Below, piece after piece: positions 8,863 through 17,312 of a stretch of 64,000 bases of DNA (position 1 is its first letter; the number at the start of each line of letters is the position of its first letter). A program made the position numbers and the translations under genes. Under the pieces are notes generated by a model. The model saw only the letters and a list, made by a program, of their open reading frames with translations. It ran no database searches and was not told the origin of the DNA. The DNA is from CAWGAJ01 sp963820545 (GTDB lineage Bacteria > Planctomycetota > Planctomycetia > Pirellulales > Thermoguttaceae): positions 1,116,001 through 1,180,000 of the forward strand of contig CAWGAJ010000001.1 in the NCBI GenBank assembly GCA_963820545.1, given 5' to 3'.

Positions 8863-9663
8863 ATGGATTGGCTGAATCAATTTAATGCCGACAAGTTTAT
8901 TCTTTTTACCCTGGTGCTGACCCGGGTAAGCGGGCTGACAATGACGGCGCCGATTTACGGCGCGCAGGAAGTGCCCCTGCGCGTGCGTGCGTTGTTGGCG
9001 TTTGCTTTGGCCCTGCTGCTGATGCCCTCGCAATGGAACGTGGTGGTGCCATATCCCGGCACCACGCTCAATTACCTGGTGATTATCGGCGGTGAACTAG
9101 TGGTGGGCGCCTGTCTGGGACTAGGAATCATGTTCCTCATTTATGGCATGGAACTGGCCGGGGAAATGATCGGATACGTAGGCGGACTGATGCTTGCCGA
9201 GGCGTATGATCCGAGTTTGGATATGAACACGCCCATCATCTCCAGGCTGTTTTATCTGATCAGCCTGAGTATATTTGTCTGCATGGGCGGGCATCGGCTG
9301 GTGATGGCCGGACTGCTCGATACCTTTCAAGCCATTCCGCCCGGCCAAGGAGTTTTTTCCCAGTCCATTACCGATGCCTTTGTCACGCTTGCCACGCAGA
9401 GTTTTTCCTTGGCCATCCGTGCCGCTGCGCCGGCGACGATCGCTTTGTTGTTGGCGACGCTGATATTGGGATTGATCAGCCGCACCGTGCCGCAGTTAAA
9501 CATATTGCTCGTGGGACTGGGCCTGAATTCGCTGCTGGTTTTTGGCTCCTTGGCCTTGACCGTGGGAGCGATTGCTTGGAGTTTCCAAGAACAAATAGAA
9601 CCCGCTCTGGAACATTTGCTGGACGCCCTACACACTCCGCTACACACGGAATGGCTTTCTTAG
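8863..9663 (+). CDS. fliR: Flagellar export gate protein FliR
   Basis: A 266-residue polytopic protein with the FliR pattern: FILFTLVLTRVSGLTMTAPI near the start, an RVRALLAFALALLL segment, VVGACLGLGIMFLIYGMELAGEMIGY, and the C-terminal LILGLISRTVPQLNILLVGLGL with its typical PQLN motif. FliR is the structural homologue of FlhB's membrane domain and completes the FliP5Q4R1 gate. It is followed by flhB after 67 bp containing a palindromic repeat. Confidence 0.92.
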   Translation: MDWLNQFNADKFILFTLVLTRVSGLTMTAPIYGAQEVPLRVRALLAFALALLLMPSQWNVVVPYPGTTLNYLVIIGGELVVGACLGLGIMFLIYGMELAGEMIGYVGGLMLAEAYDPSLDMNTPIISRLFYLISLSIFVCMGGHRLVMAGLLDTFQAIPPGQGVFSQSITDAFVTLATQSFSLAIRAAAPATIALLLATLILGLISRTVPQLNILLVGLGLNSLLVFGSLALTVGAIAWSFQEQIEPALEHLLDALHTPLHTEWLS

Positions 9664-9680
9664 AAGAACACCTTTAAACT

Positions 9681-9704
9681 CCCGGCACAAGTGCCGGGGC
9701 TAAA
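9681..9704 (+). repeat. Palindromic repeat CCCGGCAC..GTGCCGGGGCTAAA, copy 1
   Basis: CCCGGCAC-AA-GTGCCGGG followed by GCTAAA. Copies with compensating base changes occur at 21231-21254 and 38253-38278, all ending in the same GCTAAA tail. Confidence 0.75.
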
Positions 9705-9730
9705 CTCGACTAATTTTCATCTCCTAGTAT

Positions 9731-10813
9731 ATGCCCGAACAAAACGGCGACAAAACGCAAGAACCTACACCGCATCGCCGGCAAGAGGCGCGCGAGCATG
9801 GCCAGGTCGCCAGAAGTCAGGACCTGGGATCGGCCGTTTTATTGTTGGCAAGTCTGCTGGTATTGCTGATGTTGGGCGAGCGCCTGACAGAGTTCCTGGG
9901 GGAGTATTCCAAGAGCCAATTGGGCGGCGAGGCGTGGCTGTCGGCCGATTTGGATTTCGCCGTCAACCAATGGACTGCCACGATATTGCTGCTGGCCAAG
10001 TTCCTGTTGCCCATTTTTGGGCTAGTGATGTTGGCGGGCGTGGCGGCTAACCTGATGCAGGTGGGCTTTTTGTTTCTCCCGGAAAAAGTAATGCCGGATA
10101 TTACCCGTCTCGATCCGCTAAAAGGTCTGGGGCGGATGTTTTCGCTTTCCAACGGCGTGCATTTGCTTTTTGGGATTTTCAAGATCGCCGTGATCGTCAC
10201 AGTGGCCTATGTAAGTTTATGGAATCAGCGCAACAATATACTGGGATTGTCGGCACTCAGTATTCCGGAAATCGCCCTGTTCATCTGCCAGATACTGCTC
10301 TGGACAGCACTGAAAATCGCCGGTGCTTTGGTGCTCTTGGCTTTGCTGGACTATGGCTTCCAGTGGTGGAAGCATGAGCAAGATCTGAGAATGACGCCCC
10401 AAGAAATTCGCGAGGAATTGAAAAACCTGGAGGGTAATCCCCAAATTATCGCCCGGCGCCGGCAAGTGCAGCGCCAATTGGCTATGAACCGGATCTCCGC
10501 GGCTGTTCCTAAGGCCGACGTGGTAATCACCAATCCCACCGAACTGGCCGTGGCCATCCAATACGAATCGGAAACCATGGCGGCGCCCATCGTGGTGGCA
10601 AAAGGGGCCGGCGTAGTGGCCCAGCGCATCCGCTACTTGGCACTGGAACACAACATCCCCGTTGTGGAAAAGAAACCACTGGCGCAGGCCTTGTACCGCG
10701 AAGTGGAAATAAATCATCCCATCCCTCAAGACAAGTACGCGGCCGTGGCCGAGGTTCTTGCATACGTCTATCAACTCAAAGGGAAGACCATTTCAGAGAC
10801 ATCAAAGCGGTAA
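9731..10813 (+). CDS. flhB: Flagellar export switch protein FlhB
   Basis: A 360-residue protein: a polar N-terminus (EQNGDKTQEPTPHR, typical of FlhB), four transmembrane helices (about 34-210), and a cytoplasmic domain with the autocleavage motif N268-P269-T270-E271, then VAIQYESETMAAPIVVAKGAG and the C-terminal PLAQALYREVEI. FlhB self-cleaves between Asn and Pro and switches export from rod/hook to filament substrates in response to FliK. The fourth motif residue is Glu where His is usual (NPTH). This is the last flagellar gene of the run; flhA does not follow. Confidence 0.94.
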   Translation: MPEQNGDKTQEPTPHRRQEAREHGQVARSQDLGSAVLLLASLLVLLMLGERLTEFLGEYSKSQLGGEAWLSADLDFAVNQWTATILLLAKFLLPIFGLVMLAGVAANLMQVGFLFLPEKVMPDITRLDPLKGLGRMFSLSNGVHLLFGIFKIAVIVTVAYVSLWNQRNNILGLSALSIPEIALFICQILLWTALKIAGALVLLALLDYGFQWWKHEQDLRMTPQEIREELKNLEGNPQIIARRRQVQRQLAMNRISAAVPKADVVITNPTELAVAIQYESETMAAPIVVAKGAGVVAQRIRYLALEHNIPVVEKKPLAQALYREVEINHPIPQDKYAAVAEVLAYVYQLKGKTISETSKR

Positions 10814-11212
10814 GGGACATCCAAAATGGGAATTGTCCCCAGTGTCTGGCGCCATAATATAGTGGTCCGTCCCCCTAAATCTCTTATATACCGCTGTCTT
10901 CCTTAGGCCGGATTATTCTACTTAACAAAAGTTTCCCTGCTGTGTTATAGCCGGGAGACAATAATCGCAAGTTCTTATATGGCTTATGGTTACGTTTACA
11001 ATAGAGTTTTTTTACATACCTATTAAATAGTTTTTATTTACAATTTTGAATATCACGTCAGTCAAAAGTGTTCTAACTTACCTGGTTACAATAAGTTACG
11101 ACATCGGATAAGTTTACCCAATCTACTTGATTTCCGTGCTATGATTGATAAGCTACAAGGGTTGTAGCGCAGGAAATTCCGTTTGTCCTTTTGATAAGGG
11201 AGTGAGAAACAT
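10814..11212. other. Intergenic region after the flagellar operon
   Basis: No convincing gene in about 400 bp. The left end has GGGAATTGTCCCC and GGTCCGTCCCCC, resembling degraded GGGACAGTCCC elements such as the one at 33291-33335, and a small CCAG-TGT-CTGG hairpin. The rest is AT-rich and probably holds the promoter of the following gene; an AGGGAG ribosome binding site lies just before ATG 11213. Confidence 0.5.
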
Positions 11213-12034
11213 ATGTTTCGCCAAAGCTGGAAGAGTATGTTATTTGCTGTAGTGATTGTGGCGACGCTGCTGACCACTGTCGAGCGAGCCGACGCCTGGT
11301 GGTGGGGCTGCTGTGGACCGACGTATTATAGTTGTTCGCCATGTTATTCAGTTTGCGATCCGTGCTACAGTGGAGGTTGGTATTTAGGATGGCGGCCGGG
11401 TCCAATCCGCAGATTAGTGTTTGGACCGTGCCGTTGGTACTATGCCGGAGGCTGGTGCGGAAGTTGCTGCTATAGCACTTATACCTGCTGCAATGAAGTA
11501 TCTACTTGCTGCGGCACCGCCACCACTCAAATGGCGCCATCCACGCAGACTGCGCCCACCCCGGCCAAAAAGCCGGTGATCGAGGCGCCAGTCGCCCCGA
11601 CGCCTGCTGCTCCGGAAACTCCAGTGGAACCCGGGCTGATGCCGGCTCCGGCCGTGCCCAGTGAACCTGCACCGGCTCTACCTGGAGAGATACCGCCTGC
11701 AGAGACACCTACCACTCCAACCGTGCCTACCGAGCCTTCAAGCACAAGCTCTCCCACTCCGGAAACCAGCGGCGTGCTGACGGTTTGGGTCCCCTTTGAC
11801 GCGAAGGTCACGGTCAATGGCTTGGCTACCCGCAGCATGGGCAGCCGTCGTCAGTTTGTTTCGTTCGGCCTGAAGCCCGGCTTCAGCTACAAGTATGAGA
11901 TTCACGCCGAAGTAAGCCAGGACGGAAAAATACAAGAAGATAACCGCACGGTAATGCTGACCGCCGGTAAGAGCGTCGGCGTGACGTTTGGTTTTACCAC
12001 AAATCCGGTTGAACAAGTGGCTTCGGCTAGGTAA
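11213..12034 (+). CDS. Secreted protein with C-terminal TIGR03000-type planctomycete domain
   Basis: A 273-residue protein: signal peptide (1-28, ending VERADA), a Cys/Trp/Tyr/Gly-rich segment (about 29-100, with many CC and YS pairs), a Pro/Ala/Thr-rich linker (about 105-180), and a C-terminal beta-rich domain (about 185-265, LTVWVPFDAKVTVNGLATRS..RRQFVSFGLKPG) that fits the planctomycete-specific TIGR03000 domain. Function is unknown; the layout suggests an envelope or exported structural protein. It has its own ribosome binding site (AGGGAG) and a strong terminator, so it is probably monocistronic. Both ends are clean. Confidence 0.8.
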   Translation: MFRQSWKSMLFAVVIVATLLTTVERADAWWWGCCGPTYYSCSPCYSVCDPCYSGGWYLGWRPGPIRRLVFGPCRWYYAGGWCGSCCYSTYTCCNEVSTCCGTATTQMAPSTQTAPTPAKKPVIEAPVAPTPAAPETPVEPGLMPAPAVPSEPAPALPGEIPPAETPTTPTVPTEPSSTSSPTPETSGVLTVWVPFDAKVTVNGLATRSMGSRRQFVSFGLKPGFSYKYEIHAEVSQDGKIQEDNRTVMLTAGKSVGVTFGFTTNPVEQVASAR

Positions 12035-12096
12035 CTGTAAGAAAACTTGGCTGCCCTTGTTGAGTCGAGCCGAGGCAACCGGCCATTATCATTTTT

Positions 12097-12135
12097 GACC
12101 CCCGTGTTGGACGCCACCTACACGGGGGTCTTTTT
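12097..12135 (+). terminator. Rho-independent terminator after the TIGR03000-type gene
   Basis: A perfect 11-bp stem, GACCCCCGTGT / ACACGGGGGTC, with a 12-nt loop, followed directly by TTTTT. This is the clearest intrinsic terminator of the window. Confidence 0.92.
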
Positions 12136-12227
12136 ATAGATATCCCGTTGTTTATCCAGGTTGATCATGGCATAATAGAAGGTTTGTATGGTGCGTTTTG
12201 TATCAGAAACAACTGAGGAGATTGCCC

Positions 12228-13259
12228 GTGTTTGAGTGTGTAGCCGTAGTGGGCGCCACCGGCGCCGTAGGGACCATCATTCGCCAATTGCTGGAGGAGC
12301 GTAATTTTCCTTGCCGGCGGATCAAGTTTGTGGCTTCGGCGCGTTCGGCGGGAAAGAAGTTGCCCTATGCAGGCGGGCAAATTACCGTGGAGGAACTGCA
12401 AGGTTCGATCTTTGACGACGTGGACCTGGCCATTAGCAGCACGCCGGATGAGATAGCGCGAGATTTCATTCCCGATGCCGTGCGCCGCGGGTGCCTGGTG
12501 ATCGACGAAAGCGGCTACTGGCGCATGGACCCCAACGTGCCGTTGGTGATTCCCGAGGTCAATCCCCAAGCGGTGCTGCAACACAAGGGCATCATTTCGA
12601 GCCCCAACTGTTCGACCACACAGATGGTCCAGGCCATCAAGCCCTTACACGACGCCGCCCGAGTACTACGCGTGATTGTCAGCACCTATCAGGCCACCAG
12701 CGGCGCGGGTTTGGTGGGCAGCCGCGATCTGGACGGCGGCACCCGGGCGTTTTTGGCCGGGCAAGATTATAAATACGAATGTTTCCCCTATCCGATTGCA
12801 TTTAACTGCATTCCGCAGATCGGCTCGCCCAAGCACAAGGGCTACACCTCCGAGGAAATGAAGATGGTCTACGAGACGCGGAAGATGCTGGAGGACGATA
12901 CAATGCAAGTTTGTCCGACGTGCGTGCGCGTGCCGGTTTCAAACTGTCATAGCGAAAGCATTTTGGTTGAAACCGAGCGGAAAGTCAGCGTCGAAGAGGC
13001 CCGCAAGCTGTTCGCCGCCACGCCCGGCCTAGTGGTAATGGACGTCATCGATAAAAAAATCTACCCCATGCCGATCAATTGCGATAAGCGCAACGAAACC
13101 TTTATCGGACGGATTCGCGAGGACATTTCCAGCCCCAATGGTCTGGCTTTCTGGTGCGTCAGCGACAACCTGCGCAAGGGCGCGGCCACCAATGCCGTGC
13201 AGATCGCCGAACTATTGGCCGAACTCGGCCAAGAGGCCGTCGTCGGCAAACGGAAGTAA
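12228..13259 (+). CDS. asd: Aspartate-semialdehyde dehydrogenase
   Basis: A 343-residue enzyme that reduces aspartyl phosphate to aspartate semialdehyde with NADPH, on the route to lysine, methionine, threonine and diaminopimelate. The nucleotide-binding motif VAVVGATGAVGT is at the start, and the catalytic Cys128 lies in SSPNCSTTQ. The GTG at 12228 is chosen because GAGGAG sits 7 nt upstream and it places the Rossmann motif at the N-terminus; a longer TTG frame from 12198 lacks support. It stops 9 bp before truA, so the two are probably cotranscribed. Confidence 0.95.
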   Translation: MFECVAVVGATGAVGTIIRQLLEERNFPCRRIKFVASARSAGKKLPYAGGQITVEELQGSIFDDVDLAISSTPDEIARDFIPDAVRRGCLVIDESGYWRMDPNVPLVIPEVNPQAVLQHKGIISSPNCSTTQMVQAIKPLHDAARVLRVIVSTYQATSGAGLVGSRDLDGGTRAFLAGQDYKYECFPYPIAFNCIPQIGSPKHKGYTSEEMKMVYETRKMLEDDTMQVCPTCVRVPVSNCHSESILVETERKVSVEEARKLFAATPGLVVMDVIDKKIYPMPINCDKRNETFIGRIREDISSPNGLAFWCVSDNLRKGAATNAVQIAELLAELGQEAVVGKRK

Positions 13260-13268
13260 GTGCCTGTA

Positions 13269-14030
13269 ATGCGCACTTTCAAGATTTTAGTATCCTACGA
13301 CGGCACGAACTTTTTCGGGTGGCAGACCCAACCAGGACGGAGAACCGTACAAGAGACCCTTGAAGTCGCCATTGCCCATGTCACGGGCCAGAGCGTTTCC
13401 ATCCTTTCCAGCGGTCGCACCGATACCGGCGTTCATGCCTTGGGTCAAGTGGCGGGTTTTCGCCTGGAAACACGCTTAACTTCCGAGGTTTTCCGCCGGG
13501 CGCTGAATGCCGTGCTGCCGCGGGATATTGCCGTGCACGAGGTGTCGGTGGTGCACGAAGGATTCCATCCAACCCATGATGTACGGCGCAAACGCTACCT
13601 CTATCTGATCCACGACGGCCCGGTGCGCGACGTTTTTCGCCGCCAGTATTGCTGGCATTTCATCCAGGGCCGCTTGGACGCCGAGGCCATGCATCGCGCC
13701 GCCTTGCCGCTTATGGGCACACACGACTTCAGCAGTTTTGAAACCGCCGGCTCCGAGCGCAATAGCAACATTCGCACGATTTTTGAGATCTCTGTCCAGC
13801 GGGGCGGCGCTGCAGAACAAGACTGGGTCGACATCGAAGTCGAGGCCGATGGTTTTTTGTATAATATGGTTCGCGCCATAGTAGGCACGCTGGTCGAAGT
13901 GGGCCGCGGCGTTAAGCCCGAAACCTGGCCGGCCGAGGTACTTGAGGCCGCCGACCGTCAACTGGCCGGCCCTACCGTGCCGCCGCAAGGGCTTTTTCTT
14001 GTGAAGGTGGATTACTACAATAGGGGATAG
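13269..14030 (+). CDS. truA: tRNA pseudouridine(38-40) synthase TruA
   Basis: A 253-residue enzyme that makes pseudouridine at positions 38-40 of the tRNA anticodon arm. The N-terminus MRTFKILVSYDGTNFFGWQ is typical, and the catalytic Asp52 lies in SSGRTDTGVHALGQ. Other landmarks are HDFSSFE and FLYNMVRAIVGTLVEVG. ATG 13269 is preferred over GTG 13260 because of the family N-terminus. The last codons and the stop (AAT AGG GGA TAG) lie inside a GATAGGG-class heptamer tract, so the C-terminal end of the protein has been set by the repeat. Confidence 0.95.
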   Translation: MRTFKILVSYDGTNFFGWQTQPGRRTVQETLEVAIAHVTGQSVSILSSGRTDTGVHALGQVAGFRLETRLTSEVFRRALNAVLPRDIAVHEVSVVHEGFHPTHDVRRKRYLYLIHDGPVRDVFRRQYCWHFIQGRLDAEAMHRAALPLMGTHDFSSFETAGSERNSNIRTIFEISVQRGGAAEQDWVDIEVEADGFLYNMVRAIVGTLVEVGRGVKPETWPAEVLEAADRQLAGPTVPPQGLFLVKVDYYNRG

Positions 14031-14042
14031 GGAATAGGGAAT
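14019..14042 (+). repeat. GATAGGG-class heptamer tract overlapping the truA stop
   Basis: Three to four 7-nt units (AATAGGG/GATAGGG) cover the last four codons of truA and the spacer to the next gene. The class contains TAG in one of its three frames. Confidence 0.8.
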
Positions 14043-14043
14043 T

Positions 14044-14799
14044 ATGAAACAAGGAAGAACTAAGAACGCCGAACGCAGAACTATTTGCAATTTGCAATAT
14101 GCAATTTGCAATATGCAATTTGCAATATCTTTTTTCTTTACGCAAATCATCCTCATAATTGTTTTATATTCTGGCATTCCCCTCAGGGCTCACGAAGGTG
14201 GGGAATCTGCCGCTGCGGTCGAAGAATACAATGATTTTCAAAGCAGGGCAGGGCAGGGGGGCGCGGATCTTAGCGAGCAACTCAAACGGGAACTGGGCGC
14301 CGCGGCCGAAAAGGAGGACGACAATCCGCTGGCGAATATCGCCCGCGGCATGATGGCAGTGCGCCAGCGCATGCTGCAAACCGATGCGGGACCAGCCACT
14401 CGGGCCCTGCAAAAGCAAATCATCGACGATTTGGATCGGCTCATCCAGCAGGTGCGCAAATCGACAGGCCAGTCTTCATCAAGCGCGTCCCAACAGGAGC
14501 AGATCTCCCAGCGCGGTCCGGGCGAGTCGCCACCTGGGAAATCCGGCAAAGAAGGAGGGCAAAAAACGGGCAACAAATCCACTACGAAAACTTCTCCGTC
14601 CGCCCCAACCGACAGCCGGGCCCGCAAACCTGATATGCAAGAGATGCAAGAGATGATCAAAGATCTCTGGGGCGAGCTGCCTGCGCAGGTGCGCCAGCAA
14701 ATGCTGCAAACACCCATTGAAGAGTTCGTGCCCAAGTATGAAAATCTGATCGAAGATTATTATCGGAAATTATCTGTTGAGAAAAAGGATAGGGAATAG
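14044..14799 (+). CDS. Secreted protein of unknown function, Gln/Ser-rich
   Basis: A 251-residue protein not assigned to a family. A signal-like N-terminus (hydrophobic 30-46, then RAHEGGES) is followed by a helical region (about 80-150, many Q, R and L), a low-complexity Ser/Gly/Lys linker, and a conserved-looking C-terminal helix block with DLWGELPAQVRQQMLQ and FVPKYENLIEDYYRKL. Residues 13-28 (CNLQYAICNMQFAI) are encoded by TTTGCAA heptamers, so the repeats build part of the apparent signal peptide. The stop lies in a GATAGGG heptamer (GGA TAG GGA ATAG). It precedes two other secreted-protein genes. Confidence 0.7.
   Translation: MKQGRTKNAERRTICNLQYAICNMQFAISFFFTQIILIIVLYSGIPLRAHEGGESAAAVEEYNDFQSRAGQGGADLSEQLKRELGAAAEKEDDNPLANIARGMMAVRQRMLQTDAGPATRALQKQIIDDLDRLIQQVRKSTGQSSSSASQQEQISQRGPGESPPGKSGKEGGQKTGNKSTTKTSPSAPTDSRARKPDMQEMQEMIKDLWGELPAQVRQQMLQTPIEEFVPKYENLIEDYYRKLSVEKKDRE
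14057..14128 (+). repeat. GAACGCA then TTTGCAA heptamer tract in a gene's 5' end
   Basis: About three GAACGC(A)-type units are followed by seven units of TTTGCAA/TATGCAA. Translated, (TTTGCAA)n gives the cyclic peptide FAICNLQ in every frame without stops. Confidence 0.85.
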
Positions 14800-14957
14800 T
14801 TAATAAAGGATGAAGGGTGAGGGATGAAGGATGAATACAGAAAGTGGTAAGTTATAGAGTGCTGAACTCTAAACCCCGAACCCTGAACCCTTGTTGCTGC
14901 CCACCGTCCACTGCCAGCTAATACTATCTATCAACCACTATCCACCAACCACTGGCC
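14784..14957 (+). repeat. Compound heptamer tract: GATAGGG, GGATGAA, GAACCCT, CCACTAT classes
   Basis: From the end of the preceding gene the spacer is made of GGATAGG units, GGATGAA units (about 14805-14835), GAACCCT units (about 14874-14891), a TTGTTGCTGCCCAC link, then CCACTAT units up to about 14953. The GAACCCT-link-CCACT order is repeated at 62064-62100. Confidence 0.8.
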
Positions 14958-15988
14958 ATGTGCCGTTTATTCGCACTACTGATGTTATTCTGCCTTATTG
15001 CAGCGATGGCTGCCCGGGGGGAGGAAATCGATCAGGAAAAAGCCGCTCGCCGCTGGTTCACGCCCGCTGTGGAAAAGGGTATTGAGCGGGGATTGCGCTG
15101 GCTGGTCGAACAACAACATGAAGACGGTTCGTTTGGCACGGGGCTGGCGCGGGGCAATGTTGCCGTATGCGGGCTGGTAGGCATGGCGTTCATATCCAGT
15201 GGCAGTACGCCCGGACGCGGTCCACACGGCAAGCAGGTAAATAAATGCATCGACTACATTCTCGCCAATGCCCAGCCCAGCGGATTCATTAACGGTCCGG
15301 ACACGGCTACTCATGGGCCGATGTATGGGCATGGTTTCGCCACCATGTTTTTGGCGGAATGTTACGGCATGTCGCCGCGGCCCGAGCTGCGCAACAAACT
15401 CGCCAAGGCCGTCAAGCTGATCGTCAACACCCAGAACAAAGACGGCGGATGGCGCTATTACCCACGCCGCGACGACGCCGATATTTCGGTGACCGTTTGC
15501 CAAGTGTCGGCCTTGCGCGCGCGCGCAACGCCGGCATTTTCATGCCCCGCGAAGTCGTCGACAATTCCACGAGTTACGTCAAGCGGTGCCAGAATGCCGA
15601 CGGCGGTTTCATATACATGCTTCCCAGCGGCGAGAGCGCCTTTCCCCGATCCGCCGCCGCCATGTTCGCCTTTTACTGCTCAGGGATTTACAAGGGAGCG
15701 GAAATCGACAAAGGGCTCGACTACCTGATGGATTTTATTCCCGCCGAAGGCACGGTGCGCCGAGAGAATTACTATTATTACGGCCATTATTATGCGGCGC
15801 AGGCCTTCTGGCAGGCCGGCGGAAAACGTTTTGCCCGCTGGTTTCCCGCCGTCCGCGACGAACTGGTCGCCAAACAGCACGAAGACGGCTACTGGATGTC
15901 GGCGGCGGAAGGTAATGAATGCGCCACGGCCATGGCATGTATTGTGTTACAGATTCCGAATAATTATCTACCCATCTTGCAGCGATGA
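14958..15988 (+). CDS. Secreted prenyltransferase/squalene-cyclase-repeat protein (frame broken)
   Basis: The joined product is about 343 residues: a signal peptide (1-20, ending AARG), then repeated alpha-barrel motifs of the terpene cyclase/prenyltransferase superfamily, visible as HEDGSFGTG, NKDGGWRYYP, NADGGFIYM and HEDGYWM. Such secreted proteins are common in planctomycetes; they lack a clear DxDD catalytic motif and their substrate is unknown. The frame changes near 15515-15530, in a GCGCGCGCGC tract: one missing base would give SALRAARNAGIF. The first frame ends at 15728 and the second runs to 15988. Sequencing error in the GC-alternating tract is quite likely. Confidence 0.72.
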
Positions 15989-16090
15989 GAGTAGGGAATA
16001 GGGGAGTGGGGATAGGGGATAGGGATTATGAGACAACTCAGAACTAGCTGTAATTTGCAATTTTCAATTTACAATTTGCAATTTGCAATC
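15989..16090 (+). repeat. Heptamer tracts GATAGGG and TTTGCAA around a gene start
   Basis: GATAGGG-class units (15989-16026) end at the ATG of the next gene; TTTGCAA-class units (16052-16090) lie inside it, with a TCAGAAC link between. The arrangement copies that at 14019-14128. Confidence 0.8.
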
Positions 16091-17254
16091 ATTCCCTTTT
16101 GCTTGATTATATTGCTCGCTCATTCACGGCTTTTTTCAGCCGAGATCCCTCTTGCCGTGCCGGCCGAAGGGCAGCCGTTTGGTGCCGAATTGATAGCTAT
16201 CGATGACAAAGAACAGCTAACGTTCCAGGCCGCGGGGCAAAAGCGGCAAATGGGGCTCGGCGATTTGGTCGTCTGGGGGACCTGCGGCGAACCAAAACAC
16301 ACGCCGATCCTGGTGCTGGCCGACGGCGGTTTACTGGTAACAGACGCCATTTCCACCGATAAGGAAACGCTAGTGGCCGAGTCGAAATTTTTCGGCCAGT
16401 TAAGGTTGCCTCTAAACGCCCTTGCCGGCGTGGTGTATCAATTGCCGGCGGCGATTAAGGATTGCGATGCCCTCTTTGACCGGATCGCTCAGGCCAAGGG
16501 TGAAACGGATCGCCTACGCTTGGATAACGGCGACGAACTGACTGGACTTTTGGAAGAGATCACAGAAGATGCAGTCAAGCTGAAAACCGACATGGGAGCG
16601 GTAGATGTGGAGATCGGGCCGCGCTCAGGCCATCATTTTCAATCCGGCCCTCAGAAAAAAAACGCCCCTCGAGCAACATCGCTGTTGGCTAGGCACAAGC
16701 GATGGCAGCCGAGTACTAGCGGGCAGTTTACGCATGGATTCGGCTGCCCTGCAATTTGTTTGCTCGGGACTGACCTGGTCAACTGAAGCGAAAAATCTTG
16801 TCTTTCTTCAGCCGCTATCGGGCCGGGCAAAATATCTATCCAATCTTAAACCCTCGGACTATCGGTTTGTGCCTTTTCTGGATTTGAGTTGGCCTTATTA
16901 TCTCGACCGCAATGTAACGGGCTCGTGGCTGCGCGCGGGGGCAAGTTGTATCTAAAGGGCATCGGCATGCACAGCTCTTCTCGATTAACCTACGACTTGG
17001 ATCAGCCTTACAAGCAATTCCAGGCCGAATTGGCCATTGACGACGCGACCAACGGCGGAGGCAGCGTACGGTTTCGGGTACTGGTCGACGGCCGTGAGAA
17101 ATATACCAGCGAAACCATTCGCGGCAACACGAAGCCCGTGCCGATTACGGTCGATCTTACTGGCGCAAAGCGGCTTGAGCTGATTGTCGACTATGCCGAT
17201 CGCGCCGACGTACTCGACCACGCCGATTGGATTAATGCGAGATTGATTAAATGA
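16028..17254 (+). pseudogene. Secreted protein with C-terminal NPCBM-like domain, two frame breaks
   Basis: Three frame segments join into one protein of about 408 residues. The first (16028 to about 16625) has a signal-like N-terminus partly encoded by TTTGCAA heptamers (CNLQFSIYNLQFAI) and a beta-rich domain. The second (about 16625-16935) contains LSGRAKYLSNLKPSDYRFVPF. The third (about 16935-17254) reads KLYLKGIGMHSSSRLTYDLD and VRFRVLVDGREKY, typical of the NPCBM carbohydrate-binding family. The breaks, near 16612-16640 and 16925-16945, compensate each other and the second lies in GCGCGCGGGG. Either the gene has decayed or two base errors are present; the conserved third segment argues for recent loss or error. 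Confidence 0.68.
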
Positions 17255-17256
17255 AT

Positions 17257-17292
17257 GTTGGGGTGACAGTTGAACTGTCACCCCAACGATTT
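17257..17292. terminator. Hairpin between convergent genes
   Basis: A perfect 14-bp stem GTTGGGGTGACAGT / ACTGTCACCCCAAC with a TGA loop, followed by GATTTTATT. It lies 3' of the NPCBM gene (+) and of apgM (-), so it may terminate both. Confidence 0.75.
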
Positions 17293-17312
17293 TATTGTGA
17301 TGCAAAGCGGCA

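Noticed and set aside
14057..14128. The TTTGCAA and other 7-nt tracts as a CRISPR array
   Set aside because: Units are 7 nt with no unique spacers, and no cas genes are present.
14958..15988. Functional squalene-hopene cyclase for hopanoid synthesis
   Set aside because: It is short, secreted and lacks a visible DxDD catalytic motif; only repeat similarity to the superfamily is supported.
17257..17292. The GTTGGGGTGACAGT hairpin as a dispersed mobile palindrome
   Set aside because: No second copy seen in the window, and its place between convergent ends with a short T-rich tail fits a terminator.
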